DNA of 64,000 bases from UBA7446 sp965657545 (GTDB taxonomy: Bacteria; Bacteroidota; Bacteroidia; Flavobacteriales; Flavobacteriaceae), in contig CBFHOG010000001.1 of the NCBI GenBank assembly GCA_965657545.1, positions 124,001 to 188,000 of the forward strand, written 5' to 3'. Positions 33,802 to 42,279 of the stretch are shown in pieces. The position numbers were made by a program, and so were the translations under genes. The notes beneath the pieces were generated by a model. That model was given only the letters and a program-made list of their open reading frames with translations. It searched no databases and had not been told where the DNA came from. Each line of letters begins with the position of its first letter. Position 1 is the stretch's first letter.

Positions 33802-35808
33802 ATGATGAGCGAACAGCCGTCTAAGCACTTTATTGAGCACATCATTGACGAAGACCTAACCGCAGGGCTTGAACCAACAGCCTTACGTTTTCGTTTTCCT
33901 CCTGAACCAAATGGATATTTGCACATTGGGCACGTTAAAGCAATATGTGTCAATTTTGAATTAGGCAACACTTACAATGCTCCTGTAAACCTTCGCTTTG
34001 ACGACACCAACCCAGCCAAAGAAGAACAGCATTTTGTTGACAACATAAAAAAAGATGTGTCTTGGTTGGGTTACTCTTGGGACAAGGAATGTTATGCTTC
34101 GGATTATTTTGATCAACTCTATGCTTGGGCAGTTCAACTCATACAACAAGAAAAAGCCTATGTTGACGGTCAAACCGCCGAACAAATGGCAGCACAAAAA
34201 GGCACGCCGACATCCCCTGGAACCAACAGCCCTTTTCGCAATCAAGATCCTGAAGAAGCCTTACGCTTGTTTGAGGAAATGAAAAACGGCGTACATCCAG
34301 AAGGCGCTTTTACGCTACGTTTTAAAGGGAATATGTCCTCTCCCAATATGTTACTCCGCGACCCTGTTATATACCGCATTGTCAATAAAAAACATCACCG
34401 CACCGCAGACAAATGGTGTATTTATCCCATGTACGATTGGGCGCACGGACAGTCGGATTATATCGAACAAATTTCACATTCATTGTGTACGCTAGAATTT
34501 AAACCACACCGTGATTTGTATGATGCTTTTTTAGATGAATTAGCAACCAAAGGCTTACGCCCCAAACAGCGTGAGTTTGCACGACTTAACTTAAATTACA
34601 CCATCACCAGTAAGCGAAAACTTCAGCGTTTAGTGGAAGAAAATGTAGTTTCGGGATGGGATGATCCACGTATGCCCACCATCAGCGGATTACGCCGCCG
34701 GGGTTATACACCAGCATCGTTGCGTAAGTTTGCCGAAACCGTGGGTGTTGCCAAACGAGAAAATGTCATTGATGCATCGCTATTGGAATTCTGTGTCCGT
34801 GAAGATCTAAACAAAACAGCTACGCGCGCTATGGCGGTCTTAAACCCCATTAAAGTAGTTATTACCAATTACCCCGACGATAAAATAGAAGCGCTTCAAA
34901 CGGATAACAACCCTGAAGACGCAGCTGCTGGCACACGAGAACTACCATTTGGAAAGACCCTTTACATTGAGCAAGATGATTTTAAAGAAGAAGCTAACCG
35001 TAAGTTTTTCCGTCTAAAAATTGGCGGCGAAGTACGCCTAAAGAGCGCATACATTATTAAAGCTGAAACGGTCGAAAAAGATGAGTCAGGAAATGTACTC
35101 ACGGTTTTTTGTACTTACGATCCAAAAAGCCTTAGCGGAAGTGGCACTGAAGAAAGCCAACGTAAAGTAAAGTCAACTATTCATTGGGTCTCTGCTCCAC
35201 ACGCCAAAGAAATAGAAGTGCGCCAATACGATCGTTTATTCAATACAGCTTCACCCGATAGCGATAAAGAAGTGGATTTTATAACACACATAAACCCGGA
35301 TTCACTTTCTGTGCAAACAGCCTTTGCTGAACCTATGTTGGCAGAAGCAAATGTTGAAGACCGTTTTCAGTTTCAGCGACTGGGATATTTTGTCTGTGAC
35401 AAAACGAGTACCTCAACCAAAAAGGTGTTTAACAAAACAGTTGGACTGCGTGATACTTGGGAAAAACAACAGCAAAAACCCCAACAACCAAAACCCCAAC
35501 AGCAACAACTAAAGCCAATAGACGAACTTAGACGCTTAGGCAAAAAGTTCGCAAACCTAACCAACGAAAAGCAAGTAGCGGCAAGCGCACAAATAGCGGC
35601 TTTAGCACCTCATATTTCTTATGAGGAATTAGAGTCACTTTTTAATACAGCAGCTAAAAAAGTGGGTACACGCGCAGCAGTCATTATTGCGTTAAAAGAA
35701 CAACTGAAAACGATTTCACCCACACCACAAGCCAGAGAATTTATCGCAAAAGCGCAAGACGATAAAAACGAATTATTAGTTACACTTTCCCATGACATTA
35801 AAGTATAA
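33802..35808 (+). CDS. glnS: Glutaminyl-tRNA synthetase with C-terminal extension
   Basis: Class I synthetase charging tRNA-Gln. The core (about residues 1-555) is normal: PPEPNGYLHIGHVKA (HIGH), RFDDTNPAKEE, and ITSKRKLQ as the KMSKS equivalent, ending at KTVGLRDTWEK where the E. coli enzyme also nearly stops. It then continues for about 115 residues: a Gln/Pro-rich linker and a helical domain (LRRLGKKFANLTNEKQVAA, YEELESLFNTAAKKVGTRAA). The extension is not a recognisable YqeY/GatB tail. Total 668 residues against the usual 550-560. Overlaps the next gene by 17 bases. Confidence 0.93.
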   Translation: MMSEQPSKHFIEHIIDEDLTAGLEPTALRFRFPPEPNGYLHIGHVKAICVNFELGNTYNAPVNLRFDDTNPAKEEQHFVDNIKKDVSWLGYSWDKECYASDYFDQLYAWAVQLIQQEKAYVDGQTAEQMAAQKGTPTSPGTNSPFRNQDPEEALRLFEEMKNGVHPEGAFTLRFKGNMSSPNMLLRDPVIYRIVNKKHHRTADKWCIYPMYDWAHGQSDYIEQISHSLCTLEFKPHRDLYDAFLDELATKGLRPKQREFARLNLNYTITSKRKLQRLVEENVVSGWDDPRMPTISGLRRRGYTPASLRKFAETVGVAKRENVIDASLLEFCVREDLNKTATRAMAVLNPIKVVITNYPDDKIEALQTDNNPEDAAAGTRELPFGKTLYIEQDDFKEEANRKFFRLKIGGEVRLKSAYIIKAETVEKDESGNVLTVFCTYDPKSLSGSGTEESQRKVKSTIHWVSAPHAKEIEVRQYDRLFNTASPDSDKEVDFITHINPDSLSVQTAFAEPMLAEANVEDRFQFQRLGYFVCDKTSTSTKKVFNKTVGLRDTWEKQQQKPQQPKPQQQQLKPIDELRRLGKKFANLTNEKQVAASAQIAALAPHISYEELESLFNTAAKKVGTRAAVIIALKEQLKTISPTPQAREFIAKAQDDKNELLVTLSHDIKV

Positions 35809-36400
35809 TACTCTTTTTCTTTTTTTGATTTTTTCCACGCTTTCAGCAGCACAAAACGATATTGGTTCGTGGTTGATTTATAAAAATAAATTAAAGTTGA
35901 ACAGCAAAACGAGTATAGATACGCAATACCAGCATCGAAGCTTTACTTTAGACTTTGAAGAAGATCAAGCCCTTATCACGGCTGGCTTAAGTCACGCGCT
36001 ATTGGAAAACGTAACTGTTTCTGCGGGTTACCGAAAAATAGGTTCGCTTTCAGAGAACGGAATGTACCAAAGGATTGCTTTTATTACCCAACTCCATAAA
36101 GTTAAACTCATCAATTCCTTCTTTTTAGAAGAACGCTGGATAGGAGATCATTTTCAATTACGCTACCGATTTGGGTTAACTGCGAAAATTCCACTTTCAA
36201 CCAGAACAGCATTAAGCCTAACAGAAGAAGCTTTTTTACAAAACTCAGCCACGAGTTTTAATCAGAACCGTGTAACGGCACAAGTTTCACATAAGCTTTC
36301 AGACGCACTTCAGTTAAATTCGGGCATTATGCATTGGCAGTTCCCAAACTTAAAAAGATGGGTGTTTTTGTTATCACTATCGCATACCATTAGCATATAA
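35792..36400 (+). CDS. DUF2490-type outer membrane beta-barrel protein
   Basis: 202 residues with a signal peptide (about 1-20, LFLFLIFSTLSAAQ). The mature part is a series of amphipathic beta strands ending in an aromatic/hydrophobic C-terminus (WVFLLSLSHTISI), and the start NDIGSWLIYKNKLKLNSK with HRSFTLDFEEDQALITAGLSH matches the DUF2490 pattern of small Bacteroidota barrels. Function unknown. Start overlaps glnS by 17 bases, so it depends on glnS transcription. Confidence 0.8.
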   Translation: MTLKYNTLFLFLIFSTLSAAQNDIGSWLIYKNKLKLNSKTSIDTQYQHRSFTLDFEEDQALITAGLSHALLENVTVSAGYRKIGSLSENGMYQRIAFITQLHKVKLINSFFLEERWIGDHFQLRYRFGLTAKIPLSTRTALSLTEEAFLQNSATSFNQNRVTAQVSHKLSDALQLNSGIMHWQFPNLKRWVFLLSLSHTISI

Positions 36401-36401
36401 A

Positions 36402-36428
36402 AAAACCCCTGCTTATTGCTGAGGTTTT
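36402..36428. terminator. Weak bidirectional terminator between the DUF2490 and SPFH genes
   Basis: AAAACC ... GGTTTT arms with an imperfect stem and T/A flanks in the 48-base convergent gap. The stem is short, so strength is doubtful. Confidence 0.4.
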
Positions 36429-36448
36429 CTCATAAAAAACTTTTTTGC

Positions 36449-37384
36449 TTACGCGTCACCTTTTTCTTTATCCTCTTTTCCTCTTTTCATTGCTTCGCCA
36501 ATTTGATTACTTGCCGTAAACGAAGCCACCATGTTATTTAGCATATCTGATCCAGCTTGTGGTGTGTTTGGCAATAGGATGAGGTTTGAATTGGTTTCTT
36601 CCCCAATCGATTGTAGGGTGTCGTAATGTTGTGTTACTACAATAAGCGCGGAGGCTTCTTGCGAGTTGATCCCCACTTTATTTAATACTTCGACAGATTC
36701 TTCCAGACCACGCGCGATTTCACGTCGCTGATCGGCAATACCCTGCCCTTGTAAGCGTTTAGATTCCGCTTCTGCTTTTGCTTTTTCTACAATAAGTATG
36801 CGAGCAGCATCTCCCTCATACTGTGCGGCAATTTTTTCTCTTTCAGATGCATTGATTCGATTCATCGCTTGTTTTACTTGTTCATCAGGATCAATGTCAG
36901 TCACAAGTGTTTTGATGATATCGTATCCATAGTTTATCATCGCGTCATTTAGCTCTGATTTTACAGCGATTGCAATATCATCTTTTCGTTCAAACACATC
37001 ATCTAAACGCATTTTTGGCACCTCGGCACGGACCACATCAAACACATAGGAGGTAATTTGATCATGTGGGTAATCGAGTTTATAGAAAGCTTCATACACC
37101 TTGCTTTTAATAACCATATATTGAACCGAAACTTTTAGCTTAACAAAAACATCGTCTTTGGTTTTGGTTTCTACAATTACATCAAGCTGTTGGATCTTAA
37201 GGCTTAATCTACCTGCAATTCGGTCCACTACAGGAATGCGCAGCTGCAGCCCAGACTGGCGGATGCTTTGGAATCGCCCAAAGCGCTCTACTATAGCAGC
37301 AGTCTGCTGTTTGACAATAAAAACGGCTGAAAACACAAACACAACGGCTACAAAGCCCAAAAGAACATTGAATACAAATTCCAT
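36449..37384 (-). CDS. SPFH/Band 7 (stomatin-like) membrane protein
   Basis: 311 residues. One N-terminal membrane segment (about 4-25), then the SPFH domain (FIVKQQTAAIVERFGRF, GLQLRIPVVDRI, TKDDVFVKLKVSVQY), then a long charged coiled-coil (about 190-255, AMNRINASEREKIAAQYEGD) and a hydrophobic QEASALIVVTQHYDTL patch. Such proteins form large oligomeric rings on the membrane and organise proteases or lipid domains. No NfeD partner gene is adjacent. Located 37 bases downstream of gltX on the same strand. Confidence 0.9.
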   Translation of the reverse strand: MEFVFNVLLGFVAVVFVFSAVFIVKQQTAAIVERFGRFQSIRQSGLQLRIPVVDRIAGRLSLKIQQLDVIVETKTKDDVFVKLKVSVQYMVIKSKVYEAFYKLDYPHDQITSYVFDVVRAEVPKMRLDDVFERKDDIAIAVKSELNDAMINYGYDIIKTLVTDIDPDEQVKQAMNRINASEREKIAAQYEGDAARILIVEKAKAEAESKRLQGQGIADQRREIARGLEESVEVLNKVGINSQEASALIVVTQHYDTLQSIGEETNSNLILLPNTPQAGSDMLNNMVASFTASNQIGEAMKRGKEDKEKGDA

Positions 37385-37421
37385 AATAAATTAATTTAGA
37401 GAGGACTATAAATATAGTGAT

Positions 37422-38930
37422 TTAGCCCGAGATATGTTTTATAGCAGTAGCAATACGTGAGATGCTATTTTCTATTCCAATTTCACTGCAAATTTCAAAC
37501 ACATCGGGCCCGCGTAAACTTCCAACAAGAGCAATACGCAGTGGCGCCATGATTTTTCCTAAACCAATGCTATTGGCGTTTGCATACTCCTTAATTTGCG
37601 ATCGTAACGCCTCGAGAGATGGTTCTTTTAACCCCCTCATTATTTCGATCACGGAGGTTAAAATTTCACTGGTTTCGCCTTTCCATTGTTTGCGCACTGC
37701 TTTTTCATCGTAGTCTTGAGGAGTAATAAAAAAGAAGTCGGCTTCTTTCCAAATATCTGTTAAAAGCGTTAGTCTGTTTTGAATCAGTTTTGCAACTCGA
37801 TTTCTATCTACTGTATTGTTTTCAATCCCCTTGTTTTTTAACTCTTTTTCTAATTCATCAGCTATTATGGATGAATCTGCATGTTGCATATATTGTTGAT
37901 TGAACCATTTGCACCGTTCTGGGTCAAACCGCCCACCGGACTTTGTAATCGCCTTTAAAGAAAATGTGTTGATAAGCTCATCCATGGCAAACAATTCTTT
38001 TTCTCCTCCTGGACTCCACCCCAATAATGCGAGATAGTTTATTAAACCTTCTGGTAAATACCCTTCTTCCTTGAAACCCGGAGTGGTGTTGTCCCAATTT
38101 AAAGGAAACACGGGAAAGCCAAACTTATCCCCATCACGCTTTGATAATTTTCCTTTGCCAGTAGGCTTTAAGATAAGCGGAACGTGAGCAAAAACAGGAG
38201 GTGTCCATTTAAAAGCGTTATACAACAACACGTGTAATGCCATAGACGGGAGCCATTCTTCCCCACGAATTACATGGCTTATTTGCATTAAATGATCATC
38301 AACAACATTTGCCAAATGATAAGTCGGCATACCATCTTGTTTTACCAAAATTTTATCGTCCAAAAGGGAAATATCGATATCTAGTTTCCCACGCACTTCA
38401 TCATGAAGAGTTAAATTGTTGTTCTCATTTTCTGAAAAAGTTTTAAATCGAATCACATATGGCGCCCCATTACGCATTAAATCTTCTGTTTCCTCTTTTG
38501 ATAATGAAAGGCTGTTCTTTAATGCTGCTCGGTTTTTCCAGTTGTAAATAAATGTTTCCCCTTTAGCTTCTGCAGCCTTTCGCAAACTATTTAGTTCATC
38601 TGGTGTATCAAATGCAATATAAGCGCCCCCTGAGCGAACTAGTTCGTTTATATGTTTGACATACAAGTCCTTACGTTCGCTTTGACGGTATGGTCCAAAC
38701 TCGCCACCTGCATTCGTGCTTTCGTCAGGCACAATACCGAGCCATTCTAATGCATTACGGATATACTGTTCTGCCCCCCCAACATAACGGGTTTGATCAG
38801 TGTCTTCAACGCGTAACACAAATACACCTCCTTGTTTTTTGGCAAACAAATAATTGTATAGTGCTGTGCGCACCCCGCCAATATGAAGTGGACCTGTGGG
38901 GCTGGGCGCGAAACGAACTCTTACTGTCAT
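37422..38930 (-). CDS. gltX: Glutamyl-tRNA synthetase
   Basis: Class I synthetase, 502 residues. Signatures: RFAPSPTGPLHIGGVRTALYNYLFAKK (HIGH region), RVEDTDQTRYVGGAEQY, and KLSKRDGDKFG (KMSKS region); the C-terminal anticodon-binding helical domain is complete. It is read divergently from ybeY, with only 69 bases between the starts, and a TATCTTTG box sits 15 bases upstream. Confidence 0.97.
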   Translation of the reverse strand: MTVRVRFAPSPTGPLHIGGVRTALYNYLFAKKQGGVFVLRVEDTDQTRYVGGAEQYIRNALEWLGIVPDESTNAGGEFGPYRQSERKDLYVKHINELVRSGGAYIAFDTPDELNSLRKAAEAKGETFIYNWKNRAALKNSLSLSKEETEDLMRNGAPYVIRFKTFSENENNNLTLHDEVRGKLDIDISLLDDKILVKQDGMPTYHLANVVDDHLMQISHVIRGEEWLPSMALHVLLYNAFKWTPPVFAHVPLILKPTGKGKLSKRDGDKFGFPVFPLNWDNTTPGFKEEGYLPEGLINYLALLGWSPGGEKELFAMDELINTFSLKAITKSGGRFDPERCKWFNQQYMQHADSSIIADELEKELKNKGIENNTVDRNRVAKLIQNRLTLLTDIWKEADFFFITPQDYDEKAVRKQWKGETSEILTSVIEIMRGLKEPSLEALRSQIKEYANANSIGLGKIMAPLRIALVGSLRGPDVFEICSEIGIENSISRIATAIKHISG

Positions 38931-38944
38931 ACCTTTCTTTTTTC

Positions 38945-38952
38945 CAAAGATA
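38945..38952 (-). promoter_or_regulatory. Putative -7 box of gltX
   Basis: TATCTTTG on the minus strand, 14 bases from the gltX start. Confidence 0.4.
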
Positions 38953-38987
38953 CAACTGAACCAATATCTAATACAGGGTTAAATGAA

Positions 38988-38995
38988 TATATTTG
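38988..38995 (+). promoter_or_regulatory. Putative -7 box of ybeY
   Basis: TATATTTG ends 4 bases before the ybeY ATG at 39000, so the transcript would be leaderless or nearly so. Confidence 0.4.
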
Positions 38996-38999
38996 CGCC

Positions 39000-39449
39000 A
39001 TGCAAGTATCAGTAGAATTTATTTATAATACATCATTTACTCTTACCGATGAGCAATTATATGTGCGTTGGCTTACCGTTTGTGCAAATCAATTTAATGC
39101 TTCTTCTTTAGATCTTGCTATTGCGTTTATGGATGATGATGCCCTTCACGCACTCAACATTTTGCATTTGAATCACGATACATTAACAGATATTATCACC
39201 TTTGACGACTCTGTTGGAAAAGACATTATAGCCAATATCGCCATTTCAATTGACCGAGTGGTCGCTAATGCTGCTAAGTTTTCACAAAATACTGATAATG
39301 AGTTGCTTAGGGTAATATCTCACGGCCTTTTACATTGCCTTGGCTTCAATGACAAGACAGTAGCTGAAAAAGACAGTATGACTGTCGCTGAGGACACATG
39401 TATAGAACTGTTCCACGTGGAACGCAAAAAGACGGATTATGTTTCATGA
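39000..39449 (+). CDS. ybeY: Endoribonuclease YbeY (rRNA maturation factor)
   Basis: Single-strand endoribonuclease for 16S rRNA 3' maturation and ribosome quality control. 149 residues. Metal site HGLLHCLGFND follows HGxLHxxGxxx, with two His; the third ligand position is Asp rather than the His of E. coli, a variation I associate with Bacteroidota homologues. DIITFDDSVGKDIIANIAIS matches the family DVLSFP-type block. Start set at MQVSVEFIYN; an upstream in-frame ATG at 38883 runs through the gltX start region. Its last codons contain a parS-like palindrome and overlap mnmG by 11 bases. Confidence 0.9.
   Translation: MQVSVEFIYNTSFTLTDEQLYVRWLTVCANQFNASSLDLAIAFMDDDALHALNILHLNHDTLTDIITFDDSVGKDIIANIAISIDRVVANAAKFSQNTDNELLRVISHGLLHCLGFNDKTVAEKDSMTVAEDTCIELFHVERKKTDYVS
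39409..39424. other. parS-like site 1 (ParB-binding palindrome)
   Basis: TGTTCCACGTGGAACG contains a perfect 14-bp palindrome GTTCCACGTGGAAC, a close match to the conserved bacterial parS (TGTTnCACGTGnAACA). It lies in the last codons of ybeY, 15 bases before the mnmG start. ParB-CTP would load here for chromosome segregation. Confidence 0.75.
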
Positions 39450-41310
39450 TGTATATGATGTAATTGTTGTAGGCGGTGGTCATGCTGGTGCCGAAGCCGC
39501 TGCCGCCGCCGCCAACATGGGCAGCAAAACGCTTCTTGTCACCATGAATTTACAGAACATTGGTCAAATGTCTTGTAACCCCGCTATGGGTGGGATTGCT
39601 AAGGGTCAAATCGTTAGAGAAATTGATGCTTTAGGTGGATATAGTGGGATTGTTTCAGACAACACAGCCATCCAGTTTAAGATGTTAAATCGTTCCAAAG
39701 GCCCTGCCATGTGGAGTCCAAGAGTACAATCAGACCGAATGTTATTTGCCGCCGCATGGCGCAATATGCTTGAACAAACACCCAGCCTGGATTTTTATCA
39801 AGACATGGTTGCTGATTTGCTTTTCGATGGCGACACTATCGCAGGTGTTGTTACATCGCTGGGAATAGAAATTAAATCCAAGTCTGTAGTGTTGACTAGT
39901 GGTACTTTTTTAAACGGTTTGATCCATATTGGAGAAAAACAGTTTGGCGGAGGCCGTGCCGGAGAAAGCGCCTCTTTTGGTATTACTGAGCGTTTGGTAT
40001 CGCGTGGCTTTGAGTCAGGGCGAATGAAAACAGGAACCCCTCCAAGAGTTGATGGACGTTCACTTGATTACAGTAAAATGGTAGAACAGCCAGGAGACCC
40101 TACTCCATCAACTTTTTCTTATTCCCCATCTACCACCCCCCTTAAAGAGCAACGGTCTTGCCACATGACTTATACCAGTCCCATTGTTCATGATTTACTT
40201 CGCGAGGGCTTTGATAGGTCACCTATGTTCAATGGACGAATCAAAAGCATCGGACCGCGTTATTGTCCCTCAGTAGAAGATAAAATCAATCGTTTTGCTG
40301 AAAAGGAAAGACATCAAATTTTTGTTGAGCCAGAAGGATGGGATACTGTGGAGGTGTATGTCAATGGTTTTTCCACTTCCCTTCCAGAAGAGATACAATT
40401 TAAAGCATTGCGTGCTGTTGTAGGCTTTGAAAATGTTAAGTTTTTTCGTCCTGGCTATGCCATTGAATACGACTATTTCCCCCCAACACAACTTAAACAC
40501 ACACTCGAAACAAAATCCGTTAATGGTTTGTTCTTTGCAGGTCAAATTAATGGAACAACAGGATATGAGGAAGCAGCCTCTCAAGGGATTATGGCTGGTA
40601 TTAATGCACATCAATACGTTAGTGAAAAAGACCCATTTACGTTGTCAAGGGACGAAGCCTATATAGGCGTTTTAATCGATGACCTAATTACCAAAGGCAC
40701 GGAGGAGCCTTATCGCATGTTTACATCACGCGCTGAATATCGCACGCTTTTGAGACAAGACAACGCTGATGTTCGCCTAACGCCAAAATCGCATGCTGTT
40801 GGACTTGCGTCTGATGAAAGGCTTCGTCAAATGGAGTTACAGTCGGGCAAAGCCAAATCACTTATATCCTTTTTTACTAAGACGAGCATACGCCCAGATG
40901 ATGTTAATCCAACGCTTGAGAACAAAGCCTCGGCAAAGGTTAAGCAATCATTAAAAATGAGCAAAGTCTTATCTCGCCCAAACATCACCATGCAAGACTT
41001 CCTTTCCTACAAGCCAGTAACGGATTATCTTGCCGAGCATGACTTGGACTCTTCTGTTTTAGAACAGGTAGAAATTCAGATTAAGTATGCGGGGTATATT
41101 GCTAAAGAAAAGGCTCAAGCGGACAAGCTCACTCAACTCGATTATGTCCCAATACCAAAAGAATTTGACTATGATAAGGTAAAATCGCTTTCTATTGAGG
41201 CACGACAAAAATTAACAAAAATCAAACCTGTAACCATAGCACAAGCATCTAGAATCAGCGGAGTGTCACCAAGCGATTTGTCGGTATTGCTTGTGTATAT
41301 GGGGCGTTAA
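39439..41310 (+). CDS. mnmG: tRNA uridine-5-carboxymethylaminomethyl synthase, FAD subunit
   Basis: With MnmE makes the cmnm5 modification at U34 of several tRNAs. 623 residues, full length. FAD-binding VIVVGGGHAGAEAAAAAANMG, NPAMGGIAKGQIVREIDALGG, family motif GQINGTTGYEEAASQG, and the C-terminal helical domain with LRQDNADVRLTPKSHAVG and the ending ASRISGVSPSDLSVLLVYMGR. Overlaps ybeY by 11 bases. Both ends are marked by parS-like sites. Confidence 0.97.
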   Translation: MFHDVYDVIVVGGGHAGAEAAAAAANMGSKTLLVTMNLQNIGQMSCNPAMGGIAKGQIVREIDALGGYSGIVSDNTAIQFKMLNRSKGPAMWSPRVQSDRMLFAAAWRNMLEQTPSLDFYQDMVADLLFDGDTIAGVVTSLGIEIKSKSVVLTSGTFLNGLIHIGEKQFGGGRAGESASFGITERLVSRGFESGRMKTGTPPRVDGRSLDYSKMVEQPGDPTPSTFSYSPSTTPLKEQRSCHMTYTSPIVHDLLREGFDRSPMFNGRIKSIGPRYCPSVEDKINRFAEKERHQIFVEPEGWDTVEVYVNGFSTSLPEEIQFKALRAVVGFENVKFFRPGYAIEYDYFPPTQLKHTLETKSVNGLFFAGQINGTTGYEEAASQGIMAGINAHQYVSEKDPFTLSRDEAYIGVLIDDLITKGTEEPYRMFTSRAEYRTLLRQDNADVRLTPKSHAVGLASDERLRQMELQSGKAKSLISFFTKTSIRPDDVNPTLENKASAKVKQSLKMSKVLSRPNITMQDFLSYKPVTDYLAEHDLDSSVLEQVEIQIKYAGYIAKEKAQADKLTQLDYVPIPKEFDYDKVKSLSIEARQKLTKIKPVTIAQASRISGVSPSDLSVLLVYMGR

Positions 41311-41311
41311 T

Positions 41312-41327
41312 TGTTCCACGTGAAACC
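41312..41327. other. parS-like site 2 (ParB-binding palindrome)
   Basis: TGTTCCACGTGAAACC matches the original B. subtilis parS TGTTCCACGTGAAACA in 15 of 16 bases. It lies directly after the mnmG stop and covers the start codon of the methyltransferase gene. Confidence 0.8.
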
Positions 41328-42144
41328 ACGACACATCAAAGATTTTTTGGTAAGTAACGAAACCTTTGTTTTAAGACACGAAGCTTCCATTGACGCATGG
41401 AAAACCACACCAGAAATACCTATCGAAACACTCCAAAATTATTACCCCAAAGAGGATTATCTTTCTCACGTTGACAAAGCAAAAAGCCTGAAGTCTAGAG
41501 TGTATTTATGGGTAAAAAAGCGAAATATCAACACCAAGCTACGCTGGATTTCAAAAATAAGAACCAACGGAAGCTTACTTGATTTTGGCGCGGGGAATGG
41601 CGCATTTGCGCTTGCAGCGGAAAAAAATGGGTGGAACACAAGGGTCTTTGATTTTTCTGAATCAGCCAAAAAAAGTCTCGTAAATAAAGGATTAAAACAA
41701 GCCGATGAAATACAGCCCAATGATAATTATGATGTGATTACCCTTTGGCACGTGTTTGAACATTTAGCCGAACCACAGTTTCAACTCAATCGTTTTTACG
41801 AAGCATTAGTGCCAGGCGGAATTTTAGTATTGGCGCTACCCAATCATCATTCATGGGACGCCAAACACTATGGGACATATTGGGCCGCATATGACGTACC
41901 ACGTCATATATGGCATTATAACAAACAATCTGTTTTTGTGTTGGCACAGGAAGCAGGTTTTGATGTATTGAAAACATACAATATGTTTTGGGATGCATTT
42001 TATGTTGCTTTGCTTTCCGAGCAGTATAAGAAATCTAATTACGCTTGGCCACTTGGTATTTTGAAAGGTCTTTACTCAAATGTTGTTGGTTGGAGTAAAA
42101 ACAATACGTCATCATTAACGTTCATTCTACAAAAGCCCAAATAA
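41320..42144 (+). CDS. Class I SAM-dependent methyltransferase
   Basis: About 274 residues. SAM-binding motif I is LLDFGAGNGAFALAAEKNGW; acidic loop RVFDFSESAKK; post motifs YDVITLWHVFEHLAEP and PGGILVLALPNHHSWDA, the methyltransferase 11/23 pattern; target unknown. No ATG is available at the start: I use the GTG at 41320 (MKPRHIKDFLVSNET); a TTG at 41311 would add MFH. Either start falls within parS-like site 2, so ParB binding could affect its expression. Confidence 0.85.
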   Translation: MKPRHIKDFLVSNETFVLRHEASIDAWKTTPEIPIETLQNYYPKEDYLSHVDKAKSLKSRVYLWVKKRNINTKLRWISKIRTNGSLLDFGAGNGAFALAAEKNGWNTRVFDFSESAKKSLVNKGLKQADEIQPNDNYDVITLWHVFEHLAEPQFQLNRFYEALVPGGILVLALPNHHSWDAKHYGTYWAAYDVPRHIWHYNKQSVFVLAQEAGFDVLKTYNMFWDAFYVALLSEQYKKSNYAWPLGILKGLYSNVVGWSKNNTSSLTFILQKPK

Positions 42145-42234
42145 GCCGTTTTACTCGCAAATTATACACAAAGCCTATAGTCAGCACAAGATAAAAAAGA
42201 AACCCCCTCTGAGCCTAATTTTAGGCACCACAAA

Positions 42235-42262
42235 CAATAAGTAACACTTATTGGTTTAAATT
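42235..42262. terminator. Hairpin between the methyltransferase and holB genes
   Basis: Perfect 8-bp stem CAATAAGT / ACTTATTG (42235-42242, 42246-42253) with a 3-base loop and a T-rich tail on the plus strand, in the convergent 135-base gap. A second small palindrome GCCTAATTTTAGGC lies at 42213-42226. Confidence 0.45.
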
Positions 42263-42279
42263 TTTAAAATAAGAAAAAC

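Noticed and set aside
35519..35800. GlnRS tail as a YqeY/GatB domain
   Set aside because: The sequence lacks the lysine-rich helical start and overall length of YqeY; no convincing resemblance by eye.
42213..42226. GCCTAATTTTAGGC as a regulator operator
   Set aside because: It lies in a convergent gap at the 3' ends of both genes, where there is no promoter to regulate.
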